From: Blastocladiella emersonii ATCC 22665
Taxonomy: Eukaryota; Blastocladiomycota; Blastocladiomycetes; Blastocladiales; Blastocladiaceae
NCBI GenBank assembly: GCA_025594325.1
Contig: JANHCV010000010.1
Span: 62,001-126,000 of the forward strand
Reading direction: 5' to 3'
Length of the DNA stretch: 64,000 bases
Shown: in pieces, positions 21,101 to 30,280 of the stretch
How the letters are laid out: each line of letters starts with the position of its first letter
Numbering within the stretch: the first letter of the stretch is position 1
Program-made: the position numbers and the translations under genes
The notes under the pieces: generated by a model
Told to the model about the DNA's origin: nothing
The model's database searches: none
The model's input: only the letters and a program-made list of their open reading frames with translations

Positions 21101-21678
21101 AGCCGACCGCGCCGACACCCCTGCAGCAGCATCACCATCACCAGCGGCCGCTGGCGTCGCTCACCAACGCGTCCATGGCGCCGCCCAAGACGCAGCCCGG
21201 TGCTCACGCGAGTCTCGCGCAGCTCAACCGCCGGCCCGCGGCGCTTCGGTCCGTTGCGTCGACGCCCGTCGCGCCGACGGCTCCCGACACCAACCAGCGG
21301 GCTCCGCAACTCGTACTCCCAGGCGCGATGAAACCGCCCGCATTCAGCGTGTTTCAGTCGGCGACCAAGCGCGCGAGCAGCACGCCCAACGCGTCGGCGA
21401 CGGCGGCGGTTGCAACAAGTCCAGCGGCGGCCGCCGCGAGCGGGGTGCTCGCGTCGCTCGAGGCGCGGACGTCGCGGTCAGCGCGGCTTGCAGCGGCCAC
21501 CGCCGCCGGGCTAAAGCGGTCCACGTCCACGCCGGCAGCACACGGTCCGAGTGCCACGCCAGCAGCAGCGGCAGCAACGGCGGCGACGCCCATGCCCGGA
21601 ACACGGTCCCGCGCGGGACAGCAACCGGCGCCGACGCCAGGCGGGACCGGCGTGTCGGAACAGTGCACGCACCAGTAG
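15186..21678 (+). CDS. CENP-E-like kinesin-7 motor protein
   Basis: 2094 residues in four exons: 15186-15806, 15884-16076, 16142-16209 and 16276-21678. Introns are 77, 65 and 66 bp, all starting GTAC; intron 1 has a good ctaac branch site. An 85-residue disordered N-terminus with basic PKRRR precedes the motor domain (about 87-422). Visible motor motifs are the P-loop YGQTASGKTWSMMG, switch I SSRSH, switch II DLAGSE, and the KFASRAK end of the domain. ASGKT...MMG followed by GIIPRAIRDLF is typical of kinesin-7. A very long Ala/Glu/Leu-rich coiled coil (about 430-1890) leads to a Ser/Thr/Pro/Ala-rich basic tail. Kinesin-7 motors walk to microtubule plus ends; CENP-E links chromosomes to the spindle. 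The length compares with CENP-E (about 2700 in human). Kinetochore function is inferred. Confidence 0.93.
19975..20376 (+). repeat. Two-unit 201-bp tandem duplication inside the kinesin coiled coil
   Basis: Two adjacent 67-residue units begin RASLVAANERV (19975) and RASLAAANERV (20176). They share LADRDGALxSxRAE, then EMK, then QRDAKVxELES. They are diverged but clearly homologous, so the rod appears to have lengthened partly by tandem duplication. Confidence 0.8.
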
Positions 21679-24178
21679 CGGGTGCGGCGCACACGGGCGT
21701 GTTGTGGCGTGTCTATAGTCGAAATCGTTCATGTACTCCTCACCCAGTATTCCTTTTGAGTTGGTTGTGTGCCATCGATGGAGCAGATCGAGTCGAGGCT
21801 GGGCGCGATGCAGGCAAGCGGGCGGGATCGGGGCGCGCGCGAGGACGCGTCGCACAATCGCGTGATGCAGGCGCGAGACGCGTCGCGGCGGGGTCGATGA
21901 TCAGCGATGTTGCCGTCAAGCCGCGAGGTCGCCATGGGAGAAACTTGACTCAGCACTGGAAGTCGACGCGGTGTTGACGAACGCCGTGGCCGAGGTGGGA
22001 GACGCTGACGCGTCGTCGCCACCCGCGATGGCGACTCTTACGGCGTTGGTACGTGATCACTGTGATCGTGGCCGAGCGAGGCAAGGGAAAGACGACGTGG
22101 CCACGGTCCATCGATCACGGCCGCCGGGTGCGGTCGGCCATGGCCGCGTGTGTGTCTCCCACCATGGCCACGTCGACTTTGGCAGCGACCGGACGCGCGA
22201 CATGTTGCGTCTCGCGCTGCGGCGCTCGCTGGCCAACAAGGACGAGAGCAAGAGTCGACTCAGCGAGCACGATCAGGGCAAGGGCACGTAGGATCGGATC
22301 ACGCGTCACGCCGGCCACGACGGCCCCGAGCGCAGTCGACCACGGCGGCCACGGGGCCGCGACCCGGGCGTGATGAGGACACGCAGCAGGGTGGGATACA
22401 ACGTGAGGGAGCGCGCGTGAGTGCGGTGAGGGGAGGTTTGTCAGCAGGCCAAAAACCGGCGCGCGTGTGTCAGCGAGGCGATCACCGTGGTCGCGGGCCG
22501 GCCAGTCGGTCGGCGGCGGCGGCCAGCGCGGCTATTCCGGGCGACGACGTGGGGAAAAGCGTCTCTCACGTCCGCGGTCGAGGACGACGACGACTTGCCG
22601 CCCACGCACGCAATGCCCTCAAAGCAGTAGACGCGCGCGCTCCCCTCCTCCTGACCGCAGTTGCGCCACCCACCCGTCCGTCCCTCATCCGCGTCCCCGA
22701 TTGCGCTACGGCGATCGCCCTCGGCAGCCATCATCGCGACCGGTCGGCGACGTCACTCTCCTCCCGCAGTCGCCGTGACGGTGATCCAGACCCGGCGGGA
22801 CCCCAGAGCAGTCACGGAAACCTCGGCTCCGTGGGCAGCGAGGGTCAGCGCTTCCCACTGCGCGCGAGCTCATCACTCAGCAGCGCGGCACGGCCAACCC
22901 TGGCCGCCTTGGCCCGACACGGCTTCCGCTTCCTCGGTCTGTTCCTCGCGAACTCGCGCTCGCACGCGGGCCCACCACGACCCGCATTCAGCGAGCAGCG
23001 TTCAGCGAGCGGTCAGTCGGGCCTGTCGCGCACAAGGGACGGCCTTGGTCAGCACCGCGCGCTGCCGTCAGCAACAAGCGCTACTTCGCTCGAGCGACGT
23101 GCAGCACGGCGCCGCGGCCGAGCTCTTCGCGACGACGACGACGGCGGCCGTCTGCTCTCCTCCACCACCACCTTCAGCATCTCGGCTAGACTGATCCACT
23201 GCACGCACCTTGCGCCGTTGCGCTCGCAATCTGGTACGCGTCCTCGTCTCGCGCCTTGATCTGCCCTCGTCCCCTCCTCCCGCATCCCCGCCCACCGTCT
23301 GGCCCGAATTCGGCGGCATACGAGGCCGAGCGGCGCCACTCGCGAGAGCAAGAACCGAATTCGGGCTTTGGCGGCGCTCTCGTCCTCGCTCGCCGGGTTC
23401 TCCAAACCCGATCGTGGCCGCTCGCTGCCCTCCCTCGCCCGCCCACCCACACCCCTCCCCTCGCTCCCCTCTCGCCGCCGCCGCCACGCGCCGCTCCCCA
23501 CGCGCACGGTTGTTCGTGCCCCGGACGCGCGCCCATCCGAACCCGGGCCCGAGCCGTGGGACCCGCGATTGGCTGCCGAGTCTTCGCGGAGGATGGTGGT
23601 ATGGCGCCGCCGCGAGCGCTCGTTCGTTTGTGGGGGGAGGAGGGGTCGCGAACGCCAGCGCGCAAGGGACCGACCGGCCGGAGGAGGGCCGTGGCGGCAG
23701 AAGCGCAGAAGTGATGCGTCATGCTGCATCACCGGCGGTCCCTGCTGTGGCGCCGACCACGGCCGCCCCGTCCACGGGAGCGGCGGCGGCAGAAGAGCGC
23801 CGGCGGGTGCGGGTGAGTTGCCCGCGGCGGTGGCTCGTGCGGCGCGATCGTCGCTTACATGTCGGCCGCGGCGATGGCCGTCGTGGTCTGTGCTTGGTCA
23901 TCGCGGCCCTCCACCCTCCCCTCCCTCGTCCGCGACGCCCTGCGCACCTCATGAAGCTGCCGCCCCTCCCATGCATCGCGCTCCACACCCTGCTCCCGCC
24001 CGCCGACCGCTCTGGTGGGTCCGCGACTTGCCGCAACCCGCTGCCGACCTCGAAGCGCATACACTGACCATCATCTCGCCCTCCCCTCCTTCCGTATCCA
24101 CAGCTTGACTCGCGCTACGCCACACCCGAACAACCACGCTCGCCCGCCGTAACCGCCGCATCCGCCGTTACCGCCACC
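21679..24178. other. 2.5-kb intergenic region
   Basis: Open frames on both strands here are Arg/Ala/Pro/Ser-rich without recognisable domains, and none has homolog-like sequence. A short perfect palindrome (gatcac-t-gtgatc) lies at 22055-22067. The end nearest 24178 is pyrimidine-rich and is presumably the leader of the RING-LON gene, whose ATG sits in a strong gccaccATG context. Confidence 0.5.
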
Positions 24179-26743
24179 ATGCCCTCCACCCCCGGCCACC
24201 CCGCCGCGGCCCCCGCCGGCGCCCTGCCGGGCCTCTCGGGCCTCGCCTGCGTCCCACCCGTCGGCTCGGCCCCCGCTGCTGCTGCGCCGCCCGCTTCGTG
24301 CAACCCGTGCTGCAACCCGTCCACGGACCCGCGCCCGCCCAACACGGAGCTGCTCGTGTGCCGGCCGTGCGGCGGCCCGCTCGCCGACCGCGGCCCGCTG
24401 CTGACGCTCCCCTGCGGCAACGTGCTGCACCGCGCCTGCGTGCCGTCGGCGCCGTCGCGCGCGCGGCCCGTCGACACCTGCCCGCCCTACTTTGACTGCC
24501 CCTTTGCCTGCTGCAAGCTCAAGGCCCACCCGCGCCCCGACGCCGTCAACGCCGGCGCCGACGTGGTCCTGTCGCAGATCGTCGCCCAGTGGGCCGCTGT
24601 CCGCGCCCGCCCGACGGCTGCCGCGTGCCCGCCGCCCAAGCGGCCCGTCTCGGCCGTCCCCGTCCCGCGCCTGCCCGTCCGCGCCTGCTCCGGATCGGCC
24701 ATCGGTGGGGACGATGAGGCCATGGACGTGGCCGCCTCCGTGTCCTCGTCCGTGTCGCAGCTCTCGCTCGCCTGCGAGTGCTCGCCCGACACGCCCACCA
24801 TCCTGTGCGCCTACTGCCGCAAAATTGTCGCCGCCAAGGCTGCGGCCGCCGCGTCCTCGAAAACGGCCGGCCCCACCGACAGCGCGTGCGGCGCCTCGGT
24901 CGCCCCCTCACTCTCCGACTACACCCTCCCCGACGTCAAGGAGAACCTGCCCTCGGCGCACAAACCCGCCATGGTCGCCCCGCCGGCGCCGCCAGAACTG
25001 CCGCCCTGCACCTGCCGCGAGGCCGAGGTCAAGTCGCGCTTCTCGCGCCTGCTCGACTCCATCTGCCCCAAGCGCGCCGCCGCGTCCGCCTCCTCGTCGG
25101 CGCTGCCCTCGGCCTCGGGCTCATCATCATCGTCGTGCCGCCTCTCGTCGCTCCGCCGCTGCTCCTCGTCCTCGTCCGTGACGCCCGCCGAGCCCGCACC
25201 GCCAGAACGCGACGACCCGGCCTCGCACAAGCCCGGGTGCCCGCGCGCCGCGCCGCCCATGCCCGAGCTGCCGCCGCCCGTCGAGCGCCTGTGCTACAGC
25301 GAGTTCGAGGACCTGCTCGAGTGCCAGCTGTGCTACCAGCTGCTGCACGACCCCATCACCCTCTACCCGTGCGGCCACACGGCGTGCCGCGCCTGCATCC
25401 TGCGCACCCTCGACCACTGCGACAAGTGCTTCCTGTGCCGCGCACCGCTCGGCAGCTACCTCCAGTACCACAACCAGGCGCCCAACCGCACCCTGCAGAA
25501 GTTTGTCTGGCACAACTTCCCGCAGGAGTCGTGGCTCCGCGCCCAGGCCCTCGCTGCCGAGGCACGCAGCCTGCTCGACGACGTGCCCATCTTCGTCTGC
25601 TCGCTCGCCCTCCCCGGGTCGCCGTGCCACCTGCACGTCTTCGAGGCCCGCTACCGCCTCATGATCCGCCGCGTCACCGCCCCCGGCGCACCGCGCCTCT
25701 TCGGCATGTGCATGTCGTCGCCCGACGGCCTGCCCGGACCCGCCGCGTTCGGCACCATGATGCGCGTCGAGAAGCTGCAGCTCCTGCCCGACGGCCGGTG
25801 CCTGGTCGAGGCCACGGGCATCTACCCGTTCAAGGTTGAGTCGACGTCGTGCACCGACGGGTACACGACCGCGAAGGTGCAGCAGCTCGCCGACACGGAT
25901 TTCCTGAGTCTCGACCACCCGTGCCCGCCCGAGCTCGTGCCCATGGTCCCCGCGGCGTGCTCGGCTGACCGCCCCGACGGCGCGCCGACGATCCGCGACC
26001 TCGTGTGCCACGCGTCGCGGCTGCTCGGCGCCTTCCTCGCGCGGCTCCCCGTCCACCAGCGCCACCAGTTCATGTCGCAGTTCGGGTGCATGCCGTGCGA
26101 CCCGTCGCTGTTCGGGTACTGGCTCGCCGGCGTCCTGCCCGTCTGCGTTCCCGAAAAGTACAAGCTGCTCCAGATGCGGTCCGCGCGCGACCGACTCGTC
26201 ACCGTCATGACCTGGTTCCGCTGCGTCCGCCAGCACCAGCAGGCCCAGGCCGCGGCGGCCGCTGCGGCGGTTGGTGGCGGCGGCGGTGGTTGCCCCCAGG
26301 CCGCTGCTGCTGCTCCGGCTGCCGCTCCCGCGCAGCCACCCGTCGCACCCGCTCCCCCCACCCGCGCGTCGCCCGGCCTGCGCACGTCCCACCGCGGCGC
26401 GGCCCGGCGTACCAGCACGTCGACGTCGGGCTCGGACGAGCCCATGGGCGGCGAGTCTGACGAGTTTGACGACGAGGACGAGGAGTTTGACGAGGACGAG
26501 GACTACGACGACGACGAGTACGACGACGACGAGGACATGGACATGGACGACGACTCGGACGCCATGGACCAGGACCACCACGTCGCCGCCGCCGAACCAC
26601 ACCAGCCGCCGATCCCCGTCCCGCCACGACATCCGGCCGCGCCAGCGCCAGCACCCGCCGCGCCGGTGCATCCTCAGCAGCAGCTGCAGCGGCCGGCAGG
26701 GGCGCCGCCAGAAGGCGAGCTCGACGCGTGCGTCATCATGTAA
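24179..26743 (+). CDS. RING-finger and LON-domain protein (LONRF-like E3 ligase) with C-terminal CaaX box
   Basis: Single exon, 854 residues. An N-terminal Cys-rich region (about 40-125, with CNPCC, CRPC, CGN, CPFACC) looks like a degenerate first zinc finger. A canonical C3HC4 RING lies at about 381-425 (ECQLCYQ, PCGHTACRAC, CDKCFLCRAPL). A LON-substrate-binding-like domain spans about 467-690 (VPIFVCSLALPGSPCHLHVFEARYR in part). The RING-LON order is that of the LONRF family, which are ubiquitin ligases without the Lon ATPase or protease parts. A long Asp/Glu tract (about 757-800) follows. The protein ends CVIM, a classical farnesylation CaaX signal. Ubiquitin-ligase activity is inferred from the RING; membrane attachment is inferred from the CaaX box. 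Confidence 0.92.
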   Translation: MPSTPGHPAAAPAGALPGLSGLACVPPVGSAPAAAAPPASCNPCCNPSTDPRPPNTELLVCRPCGGPLADRGPLLTLPCGNVLHRACVPSAPSRARPVDTCPPYFDCPFACCKLKAHPRPDAVNAGADVVLSQIVAQWAAVRARPTAAACPPPKRPVSAVPVPRLPVRACSGSAIGGDDEAMDVAASVSSSVSQLSLACECSPDTPTILCAYCRKIVAAKAAAAASSKTAGPTDSACGASVAPSLSDYTLPDVKENLPSAHKPAMVAPPAPPELPPCTCREAEVKSRFSRLLDSICPKRAAASASSSALPSASGSSSSSCRLSSLRRCSSSSSVTPAEPAPPERDDPASHKPGCPRAAPPMPELPPPVERLCYSEFEDLLECQLCYQLLHDPITLYPCGHTACRACILRTLDHCDKCFLCRAPLGSYLQYHNQAPNRTLQKFVWHNFPQESWLRAQALAAEARSLLDDVPIFVCSLALPGSPCHLHVFEARYRLMIRRVTAPGAPRLFGMCMSSPDGLPGPAAFGTMMRVEKLQLLPDGRCLVEATGIYPFKVESTSCTDGYTTAKVQQLADTDFLSLDHPCPPELVPMVPAACSADRPDGAPTIRDLVCHASRLLGAFLARLPVHQRHQFMSQFGCMPCDPSLFGYWLAGVLPVCVPEKYKLLQMRSARDRLVTVMTWFRCVRQHQQAQAAAAAAAVGGGGGGCPQAAAAAPAAAPAQPPVAPAPPTRASPGLRTSHRGAARRTSTSTSGSDEPMGGESDEFDDEDEEFDEDEDYDDDEYDDDEDMDMDDDSDAMDQDHHVAAAEPHQPPIPVPPRHPAAPAPAPAAPVHPQQQLQRPAGAPPEGELDACVIM

Positions 26744-28184
26744 GGCGCGCTGCGCTCGCTCCGCTTGCAGCGATTTCTTTGTTCAGTTTTGTGTATACCA
26801 AACCCTCTCCCTTTCTTCCATCACTACCACCCCACCGCTTGTATGCTCCTACCTCTTTCCTTCCTCTCAGCGGGACCCAGGACCGGCCGGCGAGCGCCGT
26901 CGTTGCTCGTTCGGTTGGGCCCGGGTTCCGCGTCCTCCGCAACGAACGAGAATACGATTGGACTTGCGACTCTGCTACAAACTCGATCGTGCCTCCATCC
27001 GGACAGTGAAGGAACTAGATCGCGGAGAACCAGTCAGCTGCACGAGTGTCTCCCGTGCGAGACAGAAACAGCGACGCGTCGCGCCGCGCGGGTGACCTCA
27101 CGCGACCGCGCGCCGTTCACCGCGTTTCGCCTCCCGCCGCCCGCCCGACTTGTTGCGCCCCGCCGGCTCGCGACACTGCGCGGAAAACAAGTTGGTGTTG
27201 TTTCCGGCCCGAAGCGGAAAGTGCGTGCCTGTTCGCGTCGGCGTCGGCGGCGACGGGCAGTCCCCCTGAGCGCGTCGGTCGGCGGCGTGGGTGGCTCAAG
27301 CTCTTCCTCTCTCCCCTCCCCTCCCTCGTAGACTTGCTCTCCCTCTCTCTCGCGGCGGTCATCACCATCCAACCTCGCTACTTGCTACGCGATCGACTAC
27401 GCTGTGCCGACGCCCCGCGATCAACGCGTCCACGACATCGCGCTCCCCTGTGCTAGCGGAGACCCTGTATGCCTCAGCTGCCCTCGCGACGTGCACGCAC
27501 ACAGCGTCCTCACTATGCTCTGCGCAAATAGATTTGCTCTGAAGTGCCCATCACCGTCAAGGAACGCTTCACGCGAGTTCCGTCGCCTTCCCCGCGCGCG
27601 TCGCGCCGACCGCGTCCGCTCACCTTCTCTCTCCCCGCCAACGTGTAGCACGCGCCCAACGTCCAGCACCCGATCACGTCTCCATCTTGCTCGGTACGCA
27701 TGTGCACGCGCATGTCCGCCCCCGCTCCCCGCCAACAGAGTTGCCGCGCAAACCTTGTCCGCGCTCTGCCGCTGCCGCCACGCGATCGCGTCGCTCATGA
27801 GCGCCACGGCGTGCCCCCGCCGCCGCCGTTTGACTTTCTGTCCCGCGCACGGCGGCAGGGGCACCCGGCCCTGCCCATTGAGCCCGCACACCTACACGCC
27901 GGTGGCGAGGGATCTGCGTCCTCCTGGAAACTCTGCTGCGCTGGCCCCGATTCTCGTGTTCGTTCGCTGCGACTGACGCTCCGCCTCCCGTATCCCCCTC
28001 CCTCCTCATGTATCCTGTCGTACTCGGCCCAGTCTCCTCGTCGTCGGTCGCCACCAAACCATTCACTACACTGCGGCATCTCGCCCACCAACCCATTGCG
28101 ATACCCGCCGCCCGCCTCTGATCTCACTCGTCAACCCATCCCATCCCACCCATACCCCACCATCTCCACGCAACGCAACCAACC
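26744..28184. other. Intergenic region / leader of RRM gene
   Basis: 1.44 kb without a supportable gene. The downstream half is pyrimidine- and CA-rich and may be a long 5' leader of the RNA-binding protein gene. No RNA gene is recognised. Confidence 0.45.
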
Positions 28185-30146
28185 ATGATGCCCTCCACGC
28201 CCTCGTCCACCTCCAACAGCGGCTCGTACGCCGGCTACCACCAGCACCACGCCTCCGCGGCCCACCACCACCACCACCACGCGCAGCAGCAGCAGCAGCA
28301 ACAGCAGCAGTACCACCAGGCCGCCGCCGCCTACTCGGCGTATCACCACGGCCTGCACCTGCCGCACCACGGCCACGGCCACCACCACGCGTACCAGGCC
28401 TACTACGCCGGCGGCGCCACCGACACGCGCGGCTCGCCCTCGGACACCGCGTCCCCCGCGCCCGGATCGAGCAGCGGGTCGGCGGCCGCGGCTGCTGCCG
28501 CCATGGCCATGGCCGCTGCCGCCGCCGCGGCGGCCGCATCCTCGTCGTCGCCGTCCAACTCACAGCACCACCACCACCAGGCCGCGGGCCTCGCCATGGC
28601 GCTCCCGCACGCGCTATCGAGCTCGTCGATCATCCCGCCGCCGCAGGAGGAGATCACGACCATCTTTGTGGTCGGGTTCCCGCCCGACATGCAGGAGCGC
28701 GAGTTCCAGAACATGTTCATGTTCAGCCCCGGGTTCGAGGCCGCCACGCTCAAGGTGCCCGGGCGCGACGAAATGGACCACGCAGGGCACAAGAAGCAGA
28801 TCATCGGGTTCGCCAAGTTCCGCACCCGCCTCCAGGCGCTCGAGGCCCGCGATATCCTCTCGGGCCGCAAGGTCGACGCCGAGAAGGGGTCGGTCCTCAA
28901 GGCCGAGATGGCCAAGAAGAACCTGCACACCAAGCGCGGGCTCTCCAACGAGTTCTTCCACCCGGCGTTCCACCAGTACGGCGTCCTCGCCGGCAGCCCG
29001 CCCACGGGGCTCGCGTCCGGGTACCTCTCGTCGTCGGCCGCTGCGGCTGCTGCTGCGGCCGTGGCGGCGGCGGCCGCGTCCGACGCGAGTAACGGCGCCG
29101 CCGCGGCCGAGGCATACTACACGTCGCGCCGCGACGCGGTCGGTGCCGCTGGCGCGACGGGCGTCGCGGCCACGGTCGCTGCCGCCGTCGCCAACGGAGC
29201 TGGGTCGACGGCCGCGGCTGCCGGCGGCGGCGCGCCCGCCCTCGAGCACCTGTTCGCGCCCTCGGCCGCAGCCAGCCCGCAGATGGGCGGCACCCTCGCG
29301 CCGTCGGGCCTGTCCGTGGCGGCCGACGAGTTCCGGTACTACGGCTCGGCGCAGGGGTACTACCAGCAGCAGCAGCAGCAGCAGCAGCAGTCGCACTACG
29401 ACGACGACGCGTACTACGGCAACCACCACCACCACTCGCAGTCGCAGCAGCAGCAGCAGTACGTGCCGGCAAAGGCGCCCGCCCCGACCCCCGCCGCGGC
29501 CGCGACGCCCAACACGTCGTACGCGCAGTACGCGGCGGCCGCCGCCGCGACCAAGCGGTTCGCGTCGCCCGCGCCGCCCACGACGCCGACCGTCGAGGAC
29601 ACGCCCACCTCGCACGCTGCCCCGAAACTCGCGCCCACGCCGCGCCGCGCGTCGCCGCCATCGCTGCGCATCAACGCGGGCCTCGCGAACCGGTGGACCA
29701 AGGCCGGGCTCGCGACCGCGCAGGGCAACATGCGCGTCGCCTCGCCCGCGACCCCGTTCCTGCCGCCCGACGTGCACGCCGTGACGGCCGCAAGCCCGAC
29801 CCAGGAGGGCGAGGACGACGAGTACGCGCCCGCGGCGCCCGCCAACGCCGTGTTCATCCCGGCGCCCATCGCGGCGCGGATCGGCGGCGCGGCAGACGCG
29901 GTCCACGCGCTCACTGGGTTCCGCCGCGTGCTGACGGGCGGCGGCGGCGTGTACCTCGAGTTCGACGGCGCCAAGAACGCGGCGACCGCGCGCGAGTGGG
30001 TCCGCGAGGTGCTCGGCGATGAGGGGGAGGGCGACGGGATCATGTGTGTCGCCACCATGGGCGCGGCGGAGGCGGCCGAGGCGGCCGCGGCGCGGGATGA
30101 CGGCGCGGGGTCGTTGATTGATGCGATGCGGAGCGCGACGCTGTGA
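28185..30146 (+). CDS. Scw1/Whi3-type RRM RNA-binding protein
   Basis: Single exon, 653 residues. The N-terminus is low-complexity, with His runs, a nine-Gln run and long Ala runs. One RRM lies at about 157-252. Its RNP2-like strand is TIFVVGFPPDMQERE, its RNP1-like strand is QIIGFAKFRT, and the block LKAEMAKKNLHTKRG is highly characteristic of fission-yeast Scw1 and basidiomycete relatives of Whi3. A second Gln run and His-rich tract sit in the middle, and a conserved-looking segment (NAVFIPAPIAARI) lies near the C-terminus, which may be a degenerate second RRM. Family members bind mRNAs controlling cell cycle and wall integrity, and their Gln-rich tracts can drive condensation; that role here is inferred. 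Confidence 0.92.
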   Translation: MMPSTPSSTSNSGSYAGYHQHHASAAHHHHHHAQQQQQQQQQYHQAAAAYSAYHHGLHLPHHGHGHHHAYQAYYAGGATDTRGSPSDTASPAPGSSSGSAAAAAAAMAMAAAAAAAAASSSSPSNSQHHHHQAAGLAMALPHALSSSSIIPPPQEEITTIFVVGFPPDMQEREFQNMFMFSPGFEAATLKVPGRDEMDHAGHKKQIIGFAKFRTRLQALEARDILSGRKVDAEKGSVLKAEMAKKNLHTKRGLSNEFFHPAFHQYGVLAGSPPTGLASGYLSSSAAAAAAAAVAAAAASDASNGAAAAEAYYTSRRDAVGAAGATGVAATVAAAVANGAGSTAAAAGGGAPALEHLFAPSAAASPQMGGTLAPSGLSVAADEFRYYGSAQGYYQQQQQQQQQSHYDDDAYYGNHHHHSQSQQQQQYVPAKAPAPTPAAAATPNTSYAQYAAAAAATKRFASPAPPTTPTVEDTPTSHAAPKLAPTPRRASPPSLRINAGLANRWTKAGLATAQGNMRVASPATPFLPPDVHAVTAASPTQEGEDDEYAPAAPANAVFIPAPIAARIGGAADAVHALTGFRRVLTGGGGVYLEFDGAKNAATAREWVREVLGDEGEGDGIMCVATMGAAEAAEAAAARDDGAGSLIDAMRSATL

Positions 30147-30280
30147 TGAGGGTGATGATGTGACTATGGAATACACTCGACTCGCGCTGGTCGCGGTTCT
30201 CGCAAAACACAACGGATGAAAACAAGAAGCTAGGATACTATCTAAGGGGCTATCACACAAACGACACACGACACAGAATT

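Noticed and set aside
22150-23732. Overlapping open frames of 178-369 codons on both strands
   Set aside because: Several frames on both strands are equally open and all low-complexity; none has recognisable motifs.
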